Source of the DNA: Peteryoungia rhizophila
GTDB lineage: Bacteria; Pseudomonadota; Alphaproteobacteria; Rhizobiales; Rhizobiaceae
Direction of reading: 5' to 3'
Assembly (NCBI RefSeq): GCF_004912145.1
Contig: NZ_STGT01000002.1
Location: 930,001 to 994,000, forward strand
Length of the DNA: 64,000 nucleotides
A program made the position numbers and the translations under genes. The notes beneath the pieces were generated by a model, which was not told the origin of the DNA, ran no database searches, and saw only the letters and a list, made by a program, of their open reading frames with translations. Of this stretch, positions 19,317 through 27,380 are shown one piece after another. Each line of letters begins with the position of its first letter. Position 1 is the first letter of the stretch.

Positions 19317-19900
19317 CAGCCGGCCTCGCACAGTGTTTCGAGCCCACCGACGAGGAGCGCTGCCAGTTGTTCGATGGGAATGCGCCGCCGCATGGCGCAT
19401 GTCCGGAGCAAGACATAGGCCTGTTCGTCGTCGATCTGTCGCTCGATCTTCAGGCGATTGACTGCCGCAAAGACAATGGGGCGCAGTTTCAGCCGCTCTT
19501 CGAGCTTTGCGATGCGCGCCTCGTCTTCAAGACGCTGCTCATGGGCCGTGACGGCGAGAACGAGGGCCGGGTAGATGGTCGAGACCGACACGGGTTTCGG
19601 AATGAAGGACGCCGCACCGCAATCGATCGCCCATGCAATGCGCCCTGGCGCTTCCGAGCCCAGAAGGGCTGCGACGGGGCGAGCAGGTTTGCGCCGTGCC
19701 CATGGCAGGAGTTCATCCCAGCCGCGGTCCGCGTCGACGATGACGAGGTCCGGCAGATCATCGCCCGACAGGGGCAGCCACTGAAGGGAGGCGGATACGC
19801 CAAGCAGTGTCAGATGACGGCGCAGCTTCTCGGTGTTGGAATCGTCCTCTGCGAGGATCACAACGCGCCAGCCGGTGAAATTGGGTGTCCTGGCGGTCAT
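19316..19900 (-). CDS. amiR: AmiR/NasT-type ANTAR antiterminator
   Basis: This 194-residue RNA-binding regulator has a receiver-like N-terminal domain (about 11-118; WRVVILAEDDSNTEKLRRHL), a coiled coil (about 120-142) and a C-terminal ANTAR helix bundle (about 129-187; DDEQAYVLLRTCAMRRRIPIEQLA). ANTAR proteins bind hairpins in leader RNA to prevent termination. In Pseudomonas, AmiR is held inactive by AmiC until an amide binds. Here its gene follows an AmiC-like gene with a four-base overlap, and the operon leader has a strong terminator. Confidence 0.9.
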   Translation of the reverse strand: MTARTPNFTGWRVVILAEDDSNTEKLRRHLTLLGVSASLQWLPLSGDDLPDLVIVDADRGWDELLPWARRKPARPVAALLGSEAPGRIAWAIDCGAASFIPKPVSVSTIYPALVLAVTAHEQRLEDEARIAKLEERLKLRPIVFAAVNRLKIERQIDDEQAYVLLRTCAMRRRIPIEQLAALLVGGLETLCEAG

Positions 19901-21033
19901 GATACGACCTTCAGACGTGGTTCTCGCCGTGCACTGCCGCCCGTCAGGTAAGGGTCGGCCGCCAAAGGCGGTCGGGCGGCGATCACGTCGAAACCGCGCT
20001 CGGAGTTGATGCGGCCGAGCAGGAAGGGCAGGGCGGCGTGGTTGGTCACGGGATCGACGGCCATGTCACCGAAGAGGCCGGGCCAGGTTCGGCCGTGCAC
20101 CTGCCGGCGCACGGTGGCGGGGTCGCTGTCGGCCGATGCCTCGATGGCTGCGATACACATGGTGACGGCCGTGTAAGCGCTGGCGAAGATGCAGGAGACG
20201 CGTCGCGTCTCGGGCTTGAAGGCGCGCAGCCGCGCCTTGAACGCGTGGTTTTCTGTGCTGTCGAGCGTGTCGAAATACGAGGCGGCGCAAAGCTGGCCGA
20301 TCGCCGCACCTGCGGCGATTTCATCGAGTTCGCTTTCTTGCAGGTCACAGCTGGCAACGGGGCAATTCTCCGGCAGAAATGCCGGATCGCGTTTGCCGAG
20401 TTCGTGCATGGCTTCGAGGAAAGCGTAGCTCGACGGGCCGATGAGATTGTTGAGGATGAAGCTCGGGCGCTTTTCCGCGATGTCGGCGATGATGCGTTCC
20501 ACCGCAGTTTCCTCGAGCGGCAGGTAGCGTTCGCCCAGCACCGTGCCCCCGGCATTGGCGACGAGTTCACGCGCCAGCCGGTTCATCTCCCAGCCCCAGA
20601 CATAGTTTGCGCCGACGAGATAGGGTCGTGCACCGAAGCGCGGGACGAGATGTTCGAAGAGGGGGATCAGGTGCTGGTTCGGACAGCCGCCAATATAAAT
20701 GACGTTCTCGTTGGCCTCGAAGCCCTCATAGGGGCACATGTACCACAAGAGACCGTCGTGCTTTTCGACAAGTGGCAGCACTTCCTTGCGGGCGGCAGAG
20801 GTGATCGTGCCGATGATATGGCGGCAGCCACTGTCACGGATCAGACTGCGCGCACCTTCCAGATAGGCGGCGAGATCGGCATGGGGATCGAAAAAGACCG
20901 GCTGGACGCGTGTGCCGCCTGCGTTCCTGTATTCGTGGAAGGCGAATTCCACGCCGTCGAAGGCATCGCGGCCCATGGCGCCATAAGGCCCGGTCGTCGA
21001 GTAGAGGATGCCGATTTTGACTGGGTCCAGCAT
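19897..21033 (-). CDS. amiC: AmiC-like amide sensor
   Basis: This 378-residue protein has the periplasmic-binding fold of the AmiC/UrtA group (VKIGILYSTTGPYGAMGRDAFDGVEFAFHEYRNAGG). It lacks a signal peptide, as expected for AmiC, which works in the cytosol as a ligand-controlled partner of AmiR rather than in transport. YMCPYEGFEANENVIYIGG and VGANYVWGWEMNRLARE are typical of this group. It is the first gene of the operon, so sensor and antiterminator are made from the transcript they control. Confidence 0.9.
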   Translation of the reverse strand: MLDPVKIGILYSTTGPYGAMGRDAFDGVEFAFHEYRNAGGTRVQPVFFDPHADLAAYLEGARSLIRDSGCRHIIGTITSAARKEVLPLVEKHDGLLWYMCPYEGFEANENVIYIGGCPNQHLIPLFEHLVPRFGARPYLVGANYVWGWEMNRLARELVANAGGTVLGERYLPLEETAVERIIADIAEKRPSFILNNLIGPSSYAFLEAMHELGKRDPAFLPENCPVASCDLQESELDEIAAGAAIGQLCAASYFDTLDSTENHAFKARLRAFKPETRRVSCIFASAYTAVTMCIAAIEASADSDPATVRRQVHGRTWPGLFGDMAVDPVTNHAALPFLLGRINSERGFDVIAARPPLAADPYLTGGSARREPRLKVVS

Positions 21034-21048
21034 GTGAATTCCAAACGC

Positions 21049-21091
21049 AAAAAACCCACAACGCGGGTCCCGGCGATCGGGGCGTTGTGGG
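21049..21091 (-). terminator. Intrinsic terminator in the leader of the amide operon
   Basis: Read on the minus strand, a perfect 10-bp stem CCCACAACGC/GCGTTGTGGG (21082-21091 and 21055-21064) is followed at once by TTTTTT (21049-21054). It ends about 15 bases before the amiC start codon, so it would abort the transcript before the first gene. It is the strongest terminator in the window and the expected target of an ANTAR antiterminator. Confidence 0.85.
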
Positions 21092-21152
21092 GCAATGTTG
21101 CCCGTTGACGGATGTCGTCGATGTGAAAGATATGACCGTTCTGCTCAGAACG
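21090..21152 (-). promoter_or_regulatory. Candidate ANTAR-binding hairpins in the amide leader
   Basis: On the minus strand, hairpin 1 (21137-21152) is CGTTC-TGAGCA-GAACG and hairpin 2 (21090-21103) is GGGC-AACATT-GCCC. Each has a six-base loop. Hairpin 2 shares its last bases with the 5' arm of the terminator, so the two cannot form together. Known ANTAR sites are paired hexaloop hairpins with conserved A1 and G4. Here loop 1 has only G4 and loop 2 only A1, so the match is partial. Confidence 0.55.
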
Positions 21153-21160
21153 TGTGCATG

Positions 21161-21190
21161 ATTAAAATATGCTCAATCGCGGTTTGTCAA
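21161..21190 (-). promoter_or_regulatory. Sigma-70 promoter of the amide operon
   Basis: On the minus strand, TTGACA (21185-21190) and TTTAAT (21161-21166) are separated by 18 bases, a near-consensus housekeeping promoter. Transcription would begin near 21154, just before hairpin 1, giving a leader of about 120 bases. A strong constitutive promoter followed by a regulated terminator fits antitermination control. Confidence 0.65.
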
Positions 21191-21275
21191 GCGGTGGTGT
21201 AGAGCGAGACCAGAATGTGCGTAGGTCTTCACGCCCGGCGAAACGCTTTGCATTTTCAGAGGCTGGCGTCCGACA

Positions 21276-21920
21276 TCATCCAATGAGTTGCGCTTCGAGA
21301 AATGCGCGCAAGTCTTGGATATCCTGTGCAATTCGGATTTCGCCACGGCTTTCCGCCGCGTGGAATATGCCATCGAGATGAAGGCCGACGAAGCGCGCCA
21401 GCATGTCGCTATCCAACGGCCGATAGCGCCCCTGCGTCATGCCTGCTGCCAGCGTCGACAAGATCAGATCGCGTTCGAAACGATAGAAGCCCTGCACGAG
21501 AGCGTCGAGTTCCGGATCCTTGACCGGTTGGGCCGCCTGATCCGACATCAGTTTGACCATGCGTGACATCATCGTCGGCGCCATGGCGGTGTGGGTCGCA
21601 AACCAGGCGCCGATGTCGCCGAGGATATCATCTTCGTGAGCCGCGCGGCGGCTCTCGAAGTCGTCCGTGATCAGGCCGAGCGCACGCGACAGCACGGCGC
21701 GGATCAGGTGATCCTTGCTGCTGAAGTAATGATAGAGCAGGGCGACATTGACATCGCAGGCCAGCGCGATGTCGCGCATGGTGACGACGCTGAAATGGGA
21801 TGTGCCGACCAGACCGAGCGTCGCATCGAGAATGAGTTCCACCCGCCGACTGGGGTCCAGTCTTTGTCGCGCCACCTTTGCCAATTCGTCTCCCTTTCTT
21901 GTTCTGCCCAGCCGTATCAA
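21276..21920 (-). CDS. TetR/AcrR-family regulator
   Basis: This 214-residue regulator has an N-terminal TetR helix-turn-helix (RRVELILDATLGLVGTSHFSVVTMRDIALACDVNVALLYHYFSSKDHL, about residues 25-72). A helical ligand-binding domain follows (FYRFERDLILSTLAAGMTQGRYRPLD). It is transcribed away from the transporter/monooxygenase operon starting at 22126 across a 205-base gap, so it is the likely local repressor. A near-palindrome at 21971-21984 is a candidate site. Its ligand is unknown. Confidence 0.9.
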   Translation of the reverse strand: MIRLGRTRKGDELAKVARQRLDPSRRVELILDATLGLVGTSHFSVVTMRDIALACDVNVALLYHYFSSKDHLIRAVLSRALGLITDDFESRRAAHEDDILGDIGAWFATHTAMAPTMMSRMVKLMSDQAAQPVKDPELDALVQGFYRFERDLILSTLAAGMTQGRYRPLDSDMLARFVGLHLDGIFHAAESRGEIRIAQDIQDLRAFLEAQLIG

Positions 21921-21970
21921 GCCGCTTCAACGCCCTCGATCGGCAATTTTTCTGGCGCTCAATTGTGCAT

Positions 21971-21984
21971 TGCAGCGCGTTGCA
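21971..21984. promoter_or_regulatory. Candidate TetR operator
   Basis: TGCAGCGCGTTGCA is a 14-bp dyad with one mismatched pair, located between the divergent TetR gene and the transporter operon, 51 bases from the TetR start. TetR-family repressors favour short palindromes in such positions. Confidence 0.35.
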
Positions 21985-22125
21985 TCGCTTAAAAAATAGC
22001 AATTCGCAGAAAGACTTCCGCATGCTGCCCATAATTTGATCTTCGTCATTTTTGCACTTGCGAAGCTATTAAACGCTTGCTTAGTTGAGGGCAATCCTCA
22101 GTGCGACAAGGTCGGGAGATAGCCC

Positions 22126-23211
22126 ATGAAATTCTCATTTCGAGCCTTAACCCAGTCCCTCATCATCACCCTTGGTGCTTCTCTGGCCCTGGCCGGAAGC
22201 GCAATCGCGGCGCCCAAGACCTCGTTCAAGGTCGGCTACACCATCTATGTCGGCTTCATGCCGATGGGCTACCTCAAGGACAGCGGCATTCTCAAGAAGT
22301 GGGCCGATAAATACGGCATCGAGATCGAGATGATGGCGGTCAATGACTATGTCGGCTCCATCAACCAGTTCATCGCTGGCGACCTCGACGCTGTCGGCGT
22401 AGCCGGCATGGATGCTCTCACCATGCCCGCGGCTGGCGGGGTCGATACGTCTATCTTCCTGATTACCGACTACTCGAACGGCAATGACGTGCTGATGTCG
22501 AAATCCGCGTCTTCGATCGCCGAGTTGAAGGACAAGGAAGTCTATCTCGTCGAATACAGCGTCTCACATTATCTGCTCAATCGCGCACTTGTGCTGAACG
22601 GCATGAGTGGTGTTGGCGAGGTCAAGACGGTCAACATTTCCGACGCCGATATTGCCGCCGCCTATCTCGCCAATCCGGACATTCAGAACGCAGCCGCCTG
22701 GAAGCCGATGACCGCGGACATGATTTCCGGCTCACCCGATACCAAGGTCCTGTTCGACAGCGCCCAGATCCCGGGCGAAATCATGGACGTCTTCATCGGC
22801 AATACCGAGGTGCTGAAGGAAAACCCCGCCTTCGGCAAGGCGCTGACAGGCGCCTGGTATGAAGCCCTGGCCGCCATCAAGGCAGGTGGCGAGACGGCCA
22901 AGCCGGTGAACGAGTATATGGCCAGTGCGCTCGGGACGGATCAGGCCGGTCTGAAGACCCAGATCGACACGACCTTCTTCTTCTACACGCCAGCGGAAGC
23001 GGTGACATTCCTGACCGATGCCAAGACCGGCACGATCATGGATGACATTCGCAAGTTCTCCTTCGATCGCGGGTTGTTCGGACAAGGCGCGACCAATGTC
23101 GACGCCATCGGCATCGAGCTTGCTGACGGAACCGTGCTCGGCGATCCGGCCAATATCAAACTCCGGGTCGACGCCTCCTACGCCAAACTCGGCGCAGACG
23201 GCGGGCTCTGA
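22126..23211 (+). CDS. ABC substrate-binding protein, urea/guanidine-carboxylase-region type
   Basis: This 361-residue periplasmic protein has a signal peptide ending near residue 28 (ALAGSAIAAPKT). It belongs to the SsuA/NitT/TauT fold. Motifs such as VGYTIYVGFMPMGYLKDSGILKKWADKYGI, INQFIAGDLDAVG, ALTMPAAGGVDT and VEYSVSHYLLNRAL recall the binding proteins coded next to urea/guanidine carboxylase genes. That assignment is from memory of the family and is moderate. No carboxylase is nearby. It is first in an operon with permease, ATPase, LLM monooxygenase and flavin reductase. Confidence 0.82.
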   Translation: MKFSFRALTQSLIITLGASLALAGSAIAAPKTSFKVGYTIYVGFMPMGYLKDSGILKKWADKYGIEIEMMAVNDYVGSINQFIAGDLDAVGVAGMDALTMPAAGGVDTSIFLITDYSNGNDVLMSKSASSIAELKDKEVYLVEYSVSHYLLNRALVLNGMSGVGEVKTVNISDADIAAAYLANPDIQNAAAWKPMTADMISGSPDTKVLFDSAQIPGEIMDVFIGNTEVLKENPAFGKALTGAWYEALAAIKAGGETAKPVNEYMASALGTDQAGLKTQIDTTFFFYTPAEAVTFLTDAKTGTIMDDIRKFSFDRGLFGQGATNVDAIGIELADGTVLGDPANIKLRVDASYAKLGADGGL

Positions 23212-23246
23212 AGGAAACAGGTGGGGCAGGGCAGGGGAACAGGTTC

Positions 23247-24065
23247 ATGAAACGGATCATCAACTACCCTCCCTCCCGCGGTCAGAGCCTGTTTCTTGGG
23301 CTGCTGCCCTTCCTGCTGATCCTTCTCGCCTATGTGCTCGCCTCCGAAGCGCGCCTGTCCGGCAATCCGACGGACAAGCTGATGCCAGCGCTCTCGTCCT
23401 TTTCCGCTGCCATGCAGCGGCTGATGTTCGAGCCGGATCGCGCCAGTGGTTCGCTTCTTTTCTGGTATGACACCTATCTCAGCCTCTGGCGTCTCTTCGT
23501 GGGGCTCGGCATTTCCGCCGTGATGGGGCTCGTGCTCGGCGCTCCGATCGGCTTCATTCCGCAGTTGCGGGCCGTCTTTAATCCGGTGCTGGCCGCGATC
23601 TCTCTGGTGCCGCCGCTGGCCGTTCTGCCGATCCTTTTCATCCTGTTCGGCCTCGGCGAAGTCTCGAAGATCGTTCTGATCGTCTTCGGCGTCGCCCCCT
23701 TCCTGATGCGTGACGTGGTGCTCAGGGTGGAGGCCATCCCGCGCGAGCAGATCATCAAGGCCCAGACGCTGGGCGGTTCCACCTGGCATATGCTGGTGCA
23801 TGTCGTCTTGCCGCAGGTGCTGCCGGGACTGATCAATGCCGTTCGTCTCTCGCTCGGGGCAACCTGGCTCTTCGTTATCGCCGCGGAAGCGATCACCGCC
23901 GAAGGCGGGCTCGGCTACCGCATCTTCCTCGTTCGTCGCTACCTCGCGATGGATATCATTCTGCCTTATGTCATCTGGATCACGCTGCTCGCCTTCCTCG
24001 TCGATCTGGCGCTCCGCAAGCTGTCGGCCTGGCTCTTCCCCTGGTCGGTCTTGAAGGAGGGCTGA
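23247..24065 (+). CDS. NitT/TauT-type ABC permease
   Basis: This 272-residue inner-membrane permease of the SsuC/TauC/NrtB class has about six hydrophobic segments. The cytosolic coupling motif reads EAIPREQIIKAQTLGGSTWHMLVHVVLPQVLPGLINAVRLSLG, typical of this class. It follows the binding-protein gene by 35 bases, and its stop is one base from the ATPase start, so the genes are co-transcribed. Confidence 0.92.
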   Translation: MKRIINYPPSRGQSLFLGLLPFLLILLAYVLASEARLSGNPTDKLMPALSSFSAAMQRLMFEPDRASGSLLFWYDTYLSLWRLFVGLGISAVMGLVLGAPIGFIPQLRAVFNPVLAAISLVPPLAVLPILFILFGLGEVSKIVLIVFGVAPFLMRDVVLRVEAIPREQIIKAQTLGGSTWHMLVHVVLPQVLPGLINAVRLSLGATWLFVIAAEAITAEGGLGYRIFLVRRYLAMDIILPYVIWITLLAFLVDLALRKLSAWLFPWSVLKEG

Positions 24066-24066
24066 G

Positions 24067-24855
24067 ATGGTCGAGATCGTCATCGACAAGGTCTGGAAGG
24101 AATATGGCGACGCGATCGTGCTCGAAAATGTCAGCCTGACCCTCAAGGATCACGAGTTCCTGTCGATCGTCGGCCCGAGCGGTGTCGGCAAGACAACGCT
24201 GCTGCGGCTGCTGCTGAGCCAGGAAGTGCCGACCCGCGGCCAGATCCTGCTCGACGGCCAGCCGATCGCGGGCGAACCGACCGATGACCGCGGCGTCGTC
24301 TTCCAGCGCTATTCAGTCTTTCCGCACAAGACCGTGCTCGGCAATGTCATGCTCGGTCCGCAATGGCGTGGCTCCGCCTTTCTCGGCACACTGTTCGGTG
24401 TCCGGCGCAAGGTGCTGCGCGACCGGGCCATGGCGCTGCTCGAGCGGGTGGGCCTCAAGGATGCGATCGACAAATATCCGCAGCAATTGTCGGGCGGCAT
24501 GCAGCAGCGGCTGGCGATTGCCCAGGCGCTGATCATGCAGCCCAAGGTGCTGTTGCTCGACGAGCCCTTTGGCGCGCTCGATCCCGTCACCCGCAAGAGC
24601 ATGCATGTTCTGATCCGAGAATTGTGGACCGAGCGGCAGATGACCATCGTCATGGTGACCCATGACATGGGCGAGGCCTTTGAACTCGGCACCCGCGTCA
24701 TCGCGATCGACAAGCACCGCAAGGATCCCCAAGCGCCAGAGCGCTATGGCGCCGGGATCATTTCCGATTTCGAGGCAAAACCGCGCATCGTGCGCGATTC
24801 TGCCCGCTTCGAATTCAGCCGTTCCAAGATCATTCCGCTGCAGACCGCCCGTTGA
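24067..24855 (+). CDS. NitT/TauT-type ABC ATPase
   Basis: This 262-residue nucleotide-binding subunit shows Walker A GPSGVGKTT (about residue 38), signature LSGGMQQRLAIAQAL, Walker B VLLLDEPFGALD and the H-loop in VMVTHDMGEAF. It energises the permease just upstream. The C-terminal 40 residues (GIISDFEAKPRIVRDSARFEF) extend slightly past the usual NrtD/SsuB end. Confidence 0.93.
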   Translation: MVEIVIDKVWKEYGDAIVLENVSLTLKDHEFLSIVGPSGVGKTTLLRLLLSQEVPTRGQILLDGQPIAGEPTDDRGVVFQRYSVFPHKTVLGNVMLGPQWRGSAFLGTLFGVRRKVLRDRAMALLERVGLKDAIDKYPQQLSGGMQQRLAIAQALIMQPKVLLLDEPFGALDPVTRKSMHVLIRELWTERQMTIVMVTHDMGEAFELGTRVIAIDKHRKDPQAPERYGAGIISDFEAKPRIVRDSARFEFSRSKIIPLQTAR

Positions 24856-24870
24856 AAGAGGAGACGCTAG

Positions 24871-26181
24871 ATGCCCAAGAAGATGCACCTGGCCTGGTTC
24901 ATGAACTTCACGCCGGATGAGTGGCGCGAACCCTTCGGCCAGGGCGGCAATCCCTGGGACGGGCGGTTCTACATGGAGATGGCCCAGACGCTGGAACGCG
25001 CCTGCTTCGATTACATCATGATCGAGGACAAGCTGATGGTGCCGCAGACCTATGGCGGCTCGCGCGATTTCGCGCTGAAGAACGCGATGATGGTGCCGAA
25101 GCACGATCCGGCACCGCTCGCCACCGCCATGGGCATGGCGACGTCGCGACTGGGCATCGTCGCCACCATGTCGACCATGGCCTATCCACCTTTCCTGCTC
25201 GCGCGCCTCTGCTCGACCATCGACAGCCTGACGCGTGGTCGTTTTGGCTGGAACATCGTCACCAGCGCCGAGGATCTCGCCGCCAAGAACTTCAACATGG
25301 ACAAGCTGCCGTTGCGCGAGACGCGCTACGAGATGGCAGAGGAATATATGGAAGTCGTCAACAAGCTCTTCGACAGCTGGGACAAGGACGCCGTCGTCCT
25401 CGACCGGGAGAAGGGCATCTATGTCGATCCGTCCAAGGTCCGCACGATCGACCACGTCGGCAAGCATTACCAGGTGCGCGGGCCTCTGAATACGGTGCCG
25501 TCGCCGCAGCATCGCCCGATCTACGTCCAGGCCGGCGCTTCGCCGCGTGGCCGTGACTTCGCCGCCCGCTTTGCCGATTCGATCATTTCTGTTGCCTCTG
25601 GTCCGGCCCAGATGAAGGCCTTCCGCGATGATATCAGGGCCCGTGCGGCAGAGGCGGGCCGCGATCCTGACGAGATCAAGGTGCTCTTCTGCATCACGCC
25701 GACGCTCGGCGAAACGGAATTCGAGGCGCAGGAAAAATACAAGCGGCAGATGTCGTCCGAATACTTCATCACCGACACGCTGGCCTCGATCTCTGCGATC
25801 ACCGAAATCGATTTCTCGCAATTCGATCTCGACAAGCCGCTTCCGGAAAAGCTGGTCACCAACGGCGAGTCCGGCTCGCTCGACAAGTTCCAGCAGTGGG
25901 GCAGCGGCATGACCCTGCGTGAACTGGTGGTGTCCGGCGGCGGCGGCCTCGTCTCCTCCGTCGAGCTGATCGGCACGCCTGACCAGGTGGCCGAGCGCAT
26001 GGGCGAGGTGATGGAGGAGGTCGGCGGCGACGGCTTCCTGGTGACGACGCCGGTGCTGCGCGTCAGCCGCCGCTATCTGGCGGAAGTCGCAGACGGCCTG
26101 GTTCCGGCGTTGCAGAAGCGTGGGCTCGCCCGCACGAGCTACGCCCACGAACTGCTGCGCGACAACCTCAGGGAATTCTGA
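24871..26181 (+). CDS. LLM-class FMNH2-dependent monooxygenase (NtaA/DszA type)
   Basis: This 436-residue enzyme is of the bacterial luciferase-like superfamily, NtaA/SnaA/DszA branch, which uses reduced FMN and oxygen to cleave C-N or C-S bonds. Family features are HLAWFMNFTPDEW at the start, DYIMIEDKLMVPQTYGGS, STIDSLTRGRFGWNIVTS, RYEMAEEYMEVV, and PIYVQAGASPRGRDFAARFAD. It lies 15 bases after the ATPase gene and is followed by a flavin reductase gene. The imported compound is the probable substrate; its identity is open (a nitrogen compound is favoured). Confidence 0.9.
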   Translation: MPKKMHLAWFMNFTPDEWREPFGQGGNPWDGRFYMEMAQTLERACFDYIMIEDKLMVPQTYGGSRDFALKNAMMVPKHDPAPLATAMGMATSRLGIVATMSTMAYPPFLLARLCSTIDSLTRGRFGWNIVTSAEDLAAKNFNMDKLPLRETRYEMAEEYMEVVNKLFDSWDKDAVVLDREKGIYVDPSKVRTIDHVGKHYQVRGPLNTVPSPQHRPIYVQAGASPRGRDFAARFADSIISVASGPAQMKAFRDDIRARAAEAGRDPDEIKVLFCITPTLGETEFEAQEKYKRQMSSEYFITDTLASISAITEIDFSQFDLDKPLPEKLVTNGESGSLDKFQQWGSGMTLRELVVSGGGGLVSSVELIGTPDQVAERMGEVMEEVGGDGFLVTTPVLRVSRRYLAEVADGLVPALQKRGLARTSYAHELLRDNLREF

Positions 26182-26256
26182 GATCTCCAGGGTTCGGGTT
26201 CGCAAACGCCCGACCTTGTTGCCCATCGTTTGATCCGAGCTAACAGGAGAAAAGCC

Positions 26257-26784
26257 ATGACAGCGATCCCGGCCGAGCCCCAATCGTCAGGTGCCGTTTT
26301 TTCACCGGTGACCCGCGAAACCTATCGCGATGGAATGGCGTCGCTGGCAGCTGCCGTCAACCTGATTGCCACGGATGGGCCGGGCGGGCTTGCCGGCTTC
26401 ACTGCGACCGCCGTGACCAGCGTGACCGATGATCCGCCGACGCTGCTCGTCTGCCTGAACCGAACGAGTTCGGCGACCCCTGCGGTCCTCGCCAACAAGG
26501 TTCTCTGTGTCAATGCGCTGGCGCCCGGCCACGAAACGGTCTCGTCCCTGTTCGGCGGAAAGACCCCCATGGCAGAGCGTTTCGCGTCGGCCGAGTGGAC
26601 GAAGGGCAAGACCGGCGCCCCGGTGCTCCACGATGCACTGGTTTCCTTCGACTGCATCATTTCCGAAATGGTGGAAGTCGGGACCCATTTCATCCTGATG
26701 TGCCGGGTCGTCGATGTGCGCGCCAACGACTGTGAGGCGGCCCTCGTCTATTTCCGCCGTGCCTATCAGGCCGTCAGCGTCTGA
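26257..26784 (+). CDS. Flavin reductase (FMN supply to the monooxygenase)
   Basis: This 175-residue NADH:FMN reductase of the HpaC/RutF/NtaB family shows [40 protein letters not shown] near the N-terminus, KVLCVNALA, and [16 protein letters not shown]. It would provide FMNH2 to the LLM monooxygenase directly upstream. The start at 26257 follows AGGAGAAAAGCC; the frame open to 26230 has no ribosome site. It is the last gene of this operon. Confidence 0.92.
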   Translation: MTAIPAEPQSSGAVFSPVTRETYRDGMASLAAAVNLIATDGPGGLAGFTATAVTSVTDDPPTLLVCLNRTSSATPAVLANKVLCVNALAPGHETVSSLFGGKTPMAERFASAEWTKGKTGAPVLHDALVSFDCIISEMVEVGTHFILMCRVVDVRANDCEAALVYFRRAYQAVSV

Positions 26785-26825
26785 TGATTCTGGCGGGGAG
26801 GTGAGCTGGCGGAAATGAAGGGAAA

Positions 26826-27109
26826 TTAGTCGTTTGGCGTGTGTGGCTCGGTTTGCCTGAACAGTATCGGGCGTTTTGTTACGTGGATTTCTGCCTCGAT
26901 TGTGTCGCCAACATCATTGGTGCCAGCGCGTTGAGGTTGGCGTCGGGTATTGTAGAAAGTCAGATATCGGCCGATGCCGACGCGGGCCTCTGATACGGTC
27001 TTGAAGGCGTGGAGATAGACCTCCTCGTATTTGATCGACAGCCAGAGCCGTTCGACGAAAACATGGTCCCGCCAAACGCCCTTGCCATCCATAGAGATGG
27101 CAATTCTCT
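26826..27109 (-). pseudogene. IS3-family transposase (OrfB) 3' fragment
   Basis: About 90 codons match the C-terminal part of IS3-family OrfB: the segment IAISMDGKGVWRDHVFVERLW, then SIKYEEVYLHAF with the last catalytic Glu of the DDE triad, then RYLTFYNTRRQPQRAG. The first two catalytic residues and OrfA are missing. The upstream boundary falls inside a ManC fragment near 27110. It is a dead remnant with no terminal repeats that I could find. Confidence 0.8.
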
Positions 27110-27331
27110 GCTTTCTTCAGCACCGCCGCTCCCAGCGGCTCCTGTACTGCGCGCCAACGGTTGCAGGATGATGCCTCGACCTTGACGCCGAGACACGGGC
27201 CAGGGGCCTCTGCAGCAGAGTCTCGTCGCCGGGGACAGGGTGAATTACTTGGCGGCGGCCGTGCGCGACAGGGGCCAGAGCCGGGTTCCCTTGCCGCCGG
27301 CCTTGATCACCGGCAGGATCTTGATGCTCAC
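27110..27331 (-). pseudogene. manC: Mannose-1-phosphate guanylyltransferase (ManC) fragment
   Basis: From GTG 27331 on the minus strand the peptide reads IKILPVIKAGGKGTRLWPLSR, the nucleotidyltransferase signature at the start of ManC/CpsB. It then hits a stop after AAAK. After a frameshift, HPVPGDETLLQRPLARVSA continues the alignment, and a further piece RGIILQPLARSTGA recalls the EPEGRNTAPA region after an internal deletion. It is broken by frameshifts and by the IS3 remnant. Intact ManC makes GDP-mannose for polysaccharides. Confidence 0.72.
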
Positions 27332-27380
27332 GTTTGCATGCTTGGGTTGTGCGATTGAAATGTGAGGCTGGCTTTGGTTT

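Noticed and set aside
18469-19416. N-terminal extension of the DppB-type permease frame (total 622 codons)
   Set aside because: The first half is an out-of-frame reading of the DppC-type gene. The real DppB start is ATG 18468.
21921-22125. Guanidine (ykkC) riboswitch before the urea/guanidine-type transporter
   Set aside because: I looked for the conserved ykkC sequence blocks and did not find them; control by the divergent TetR is more likely.
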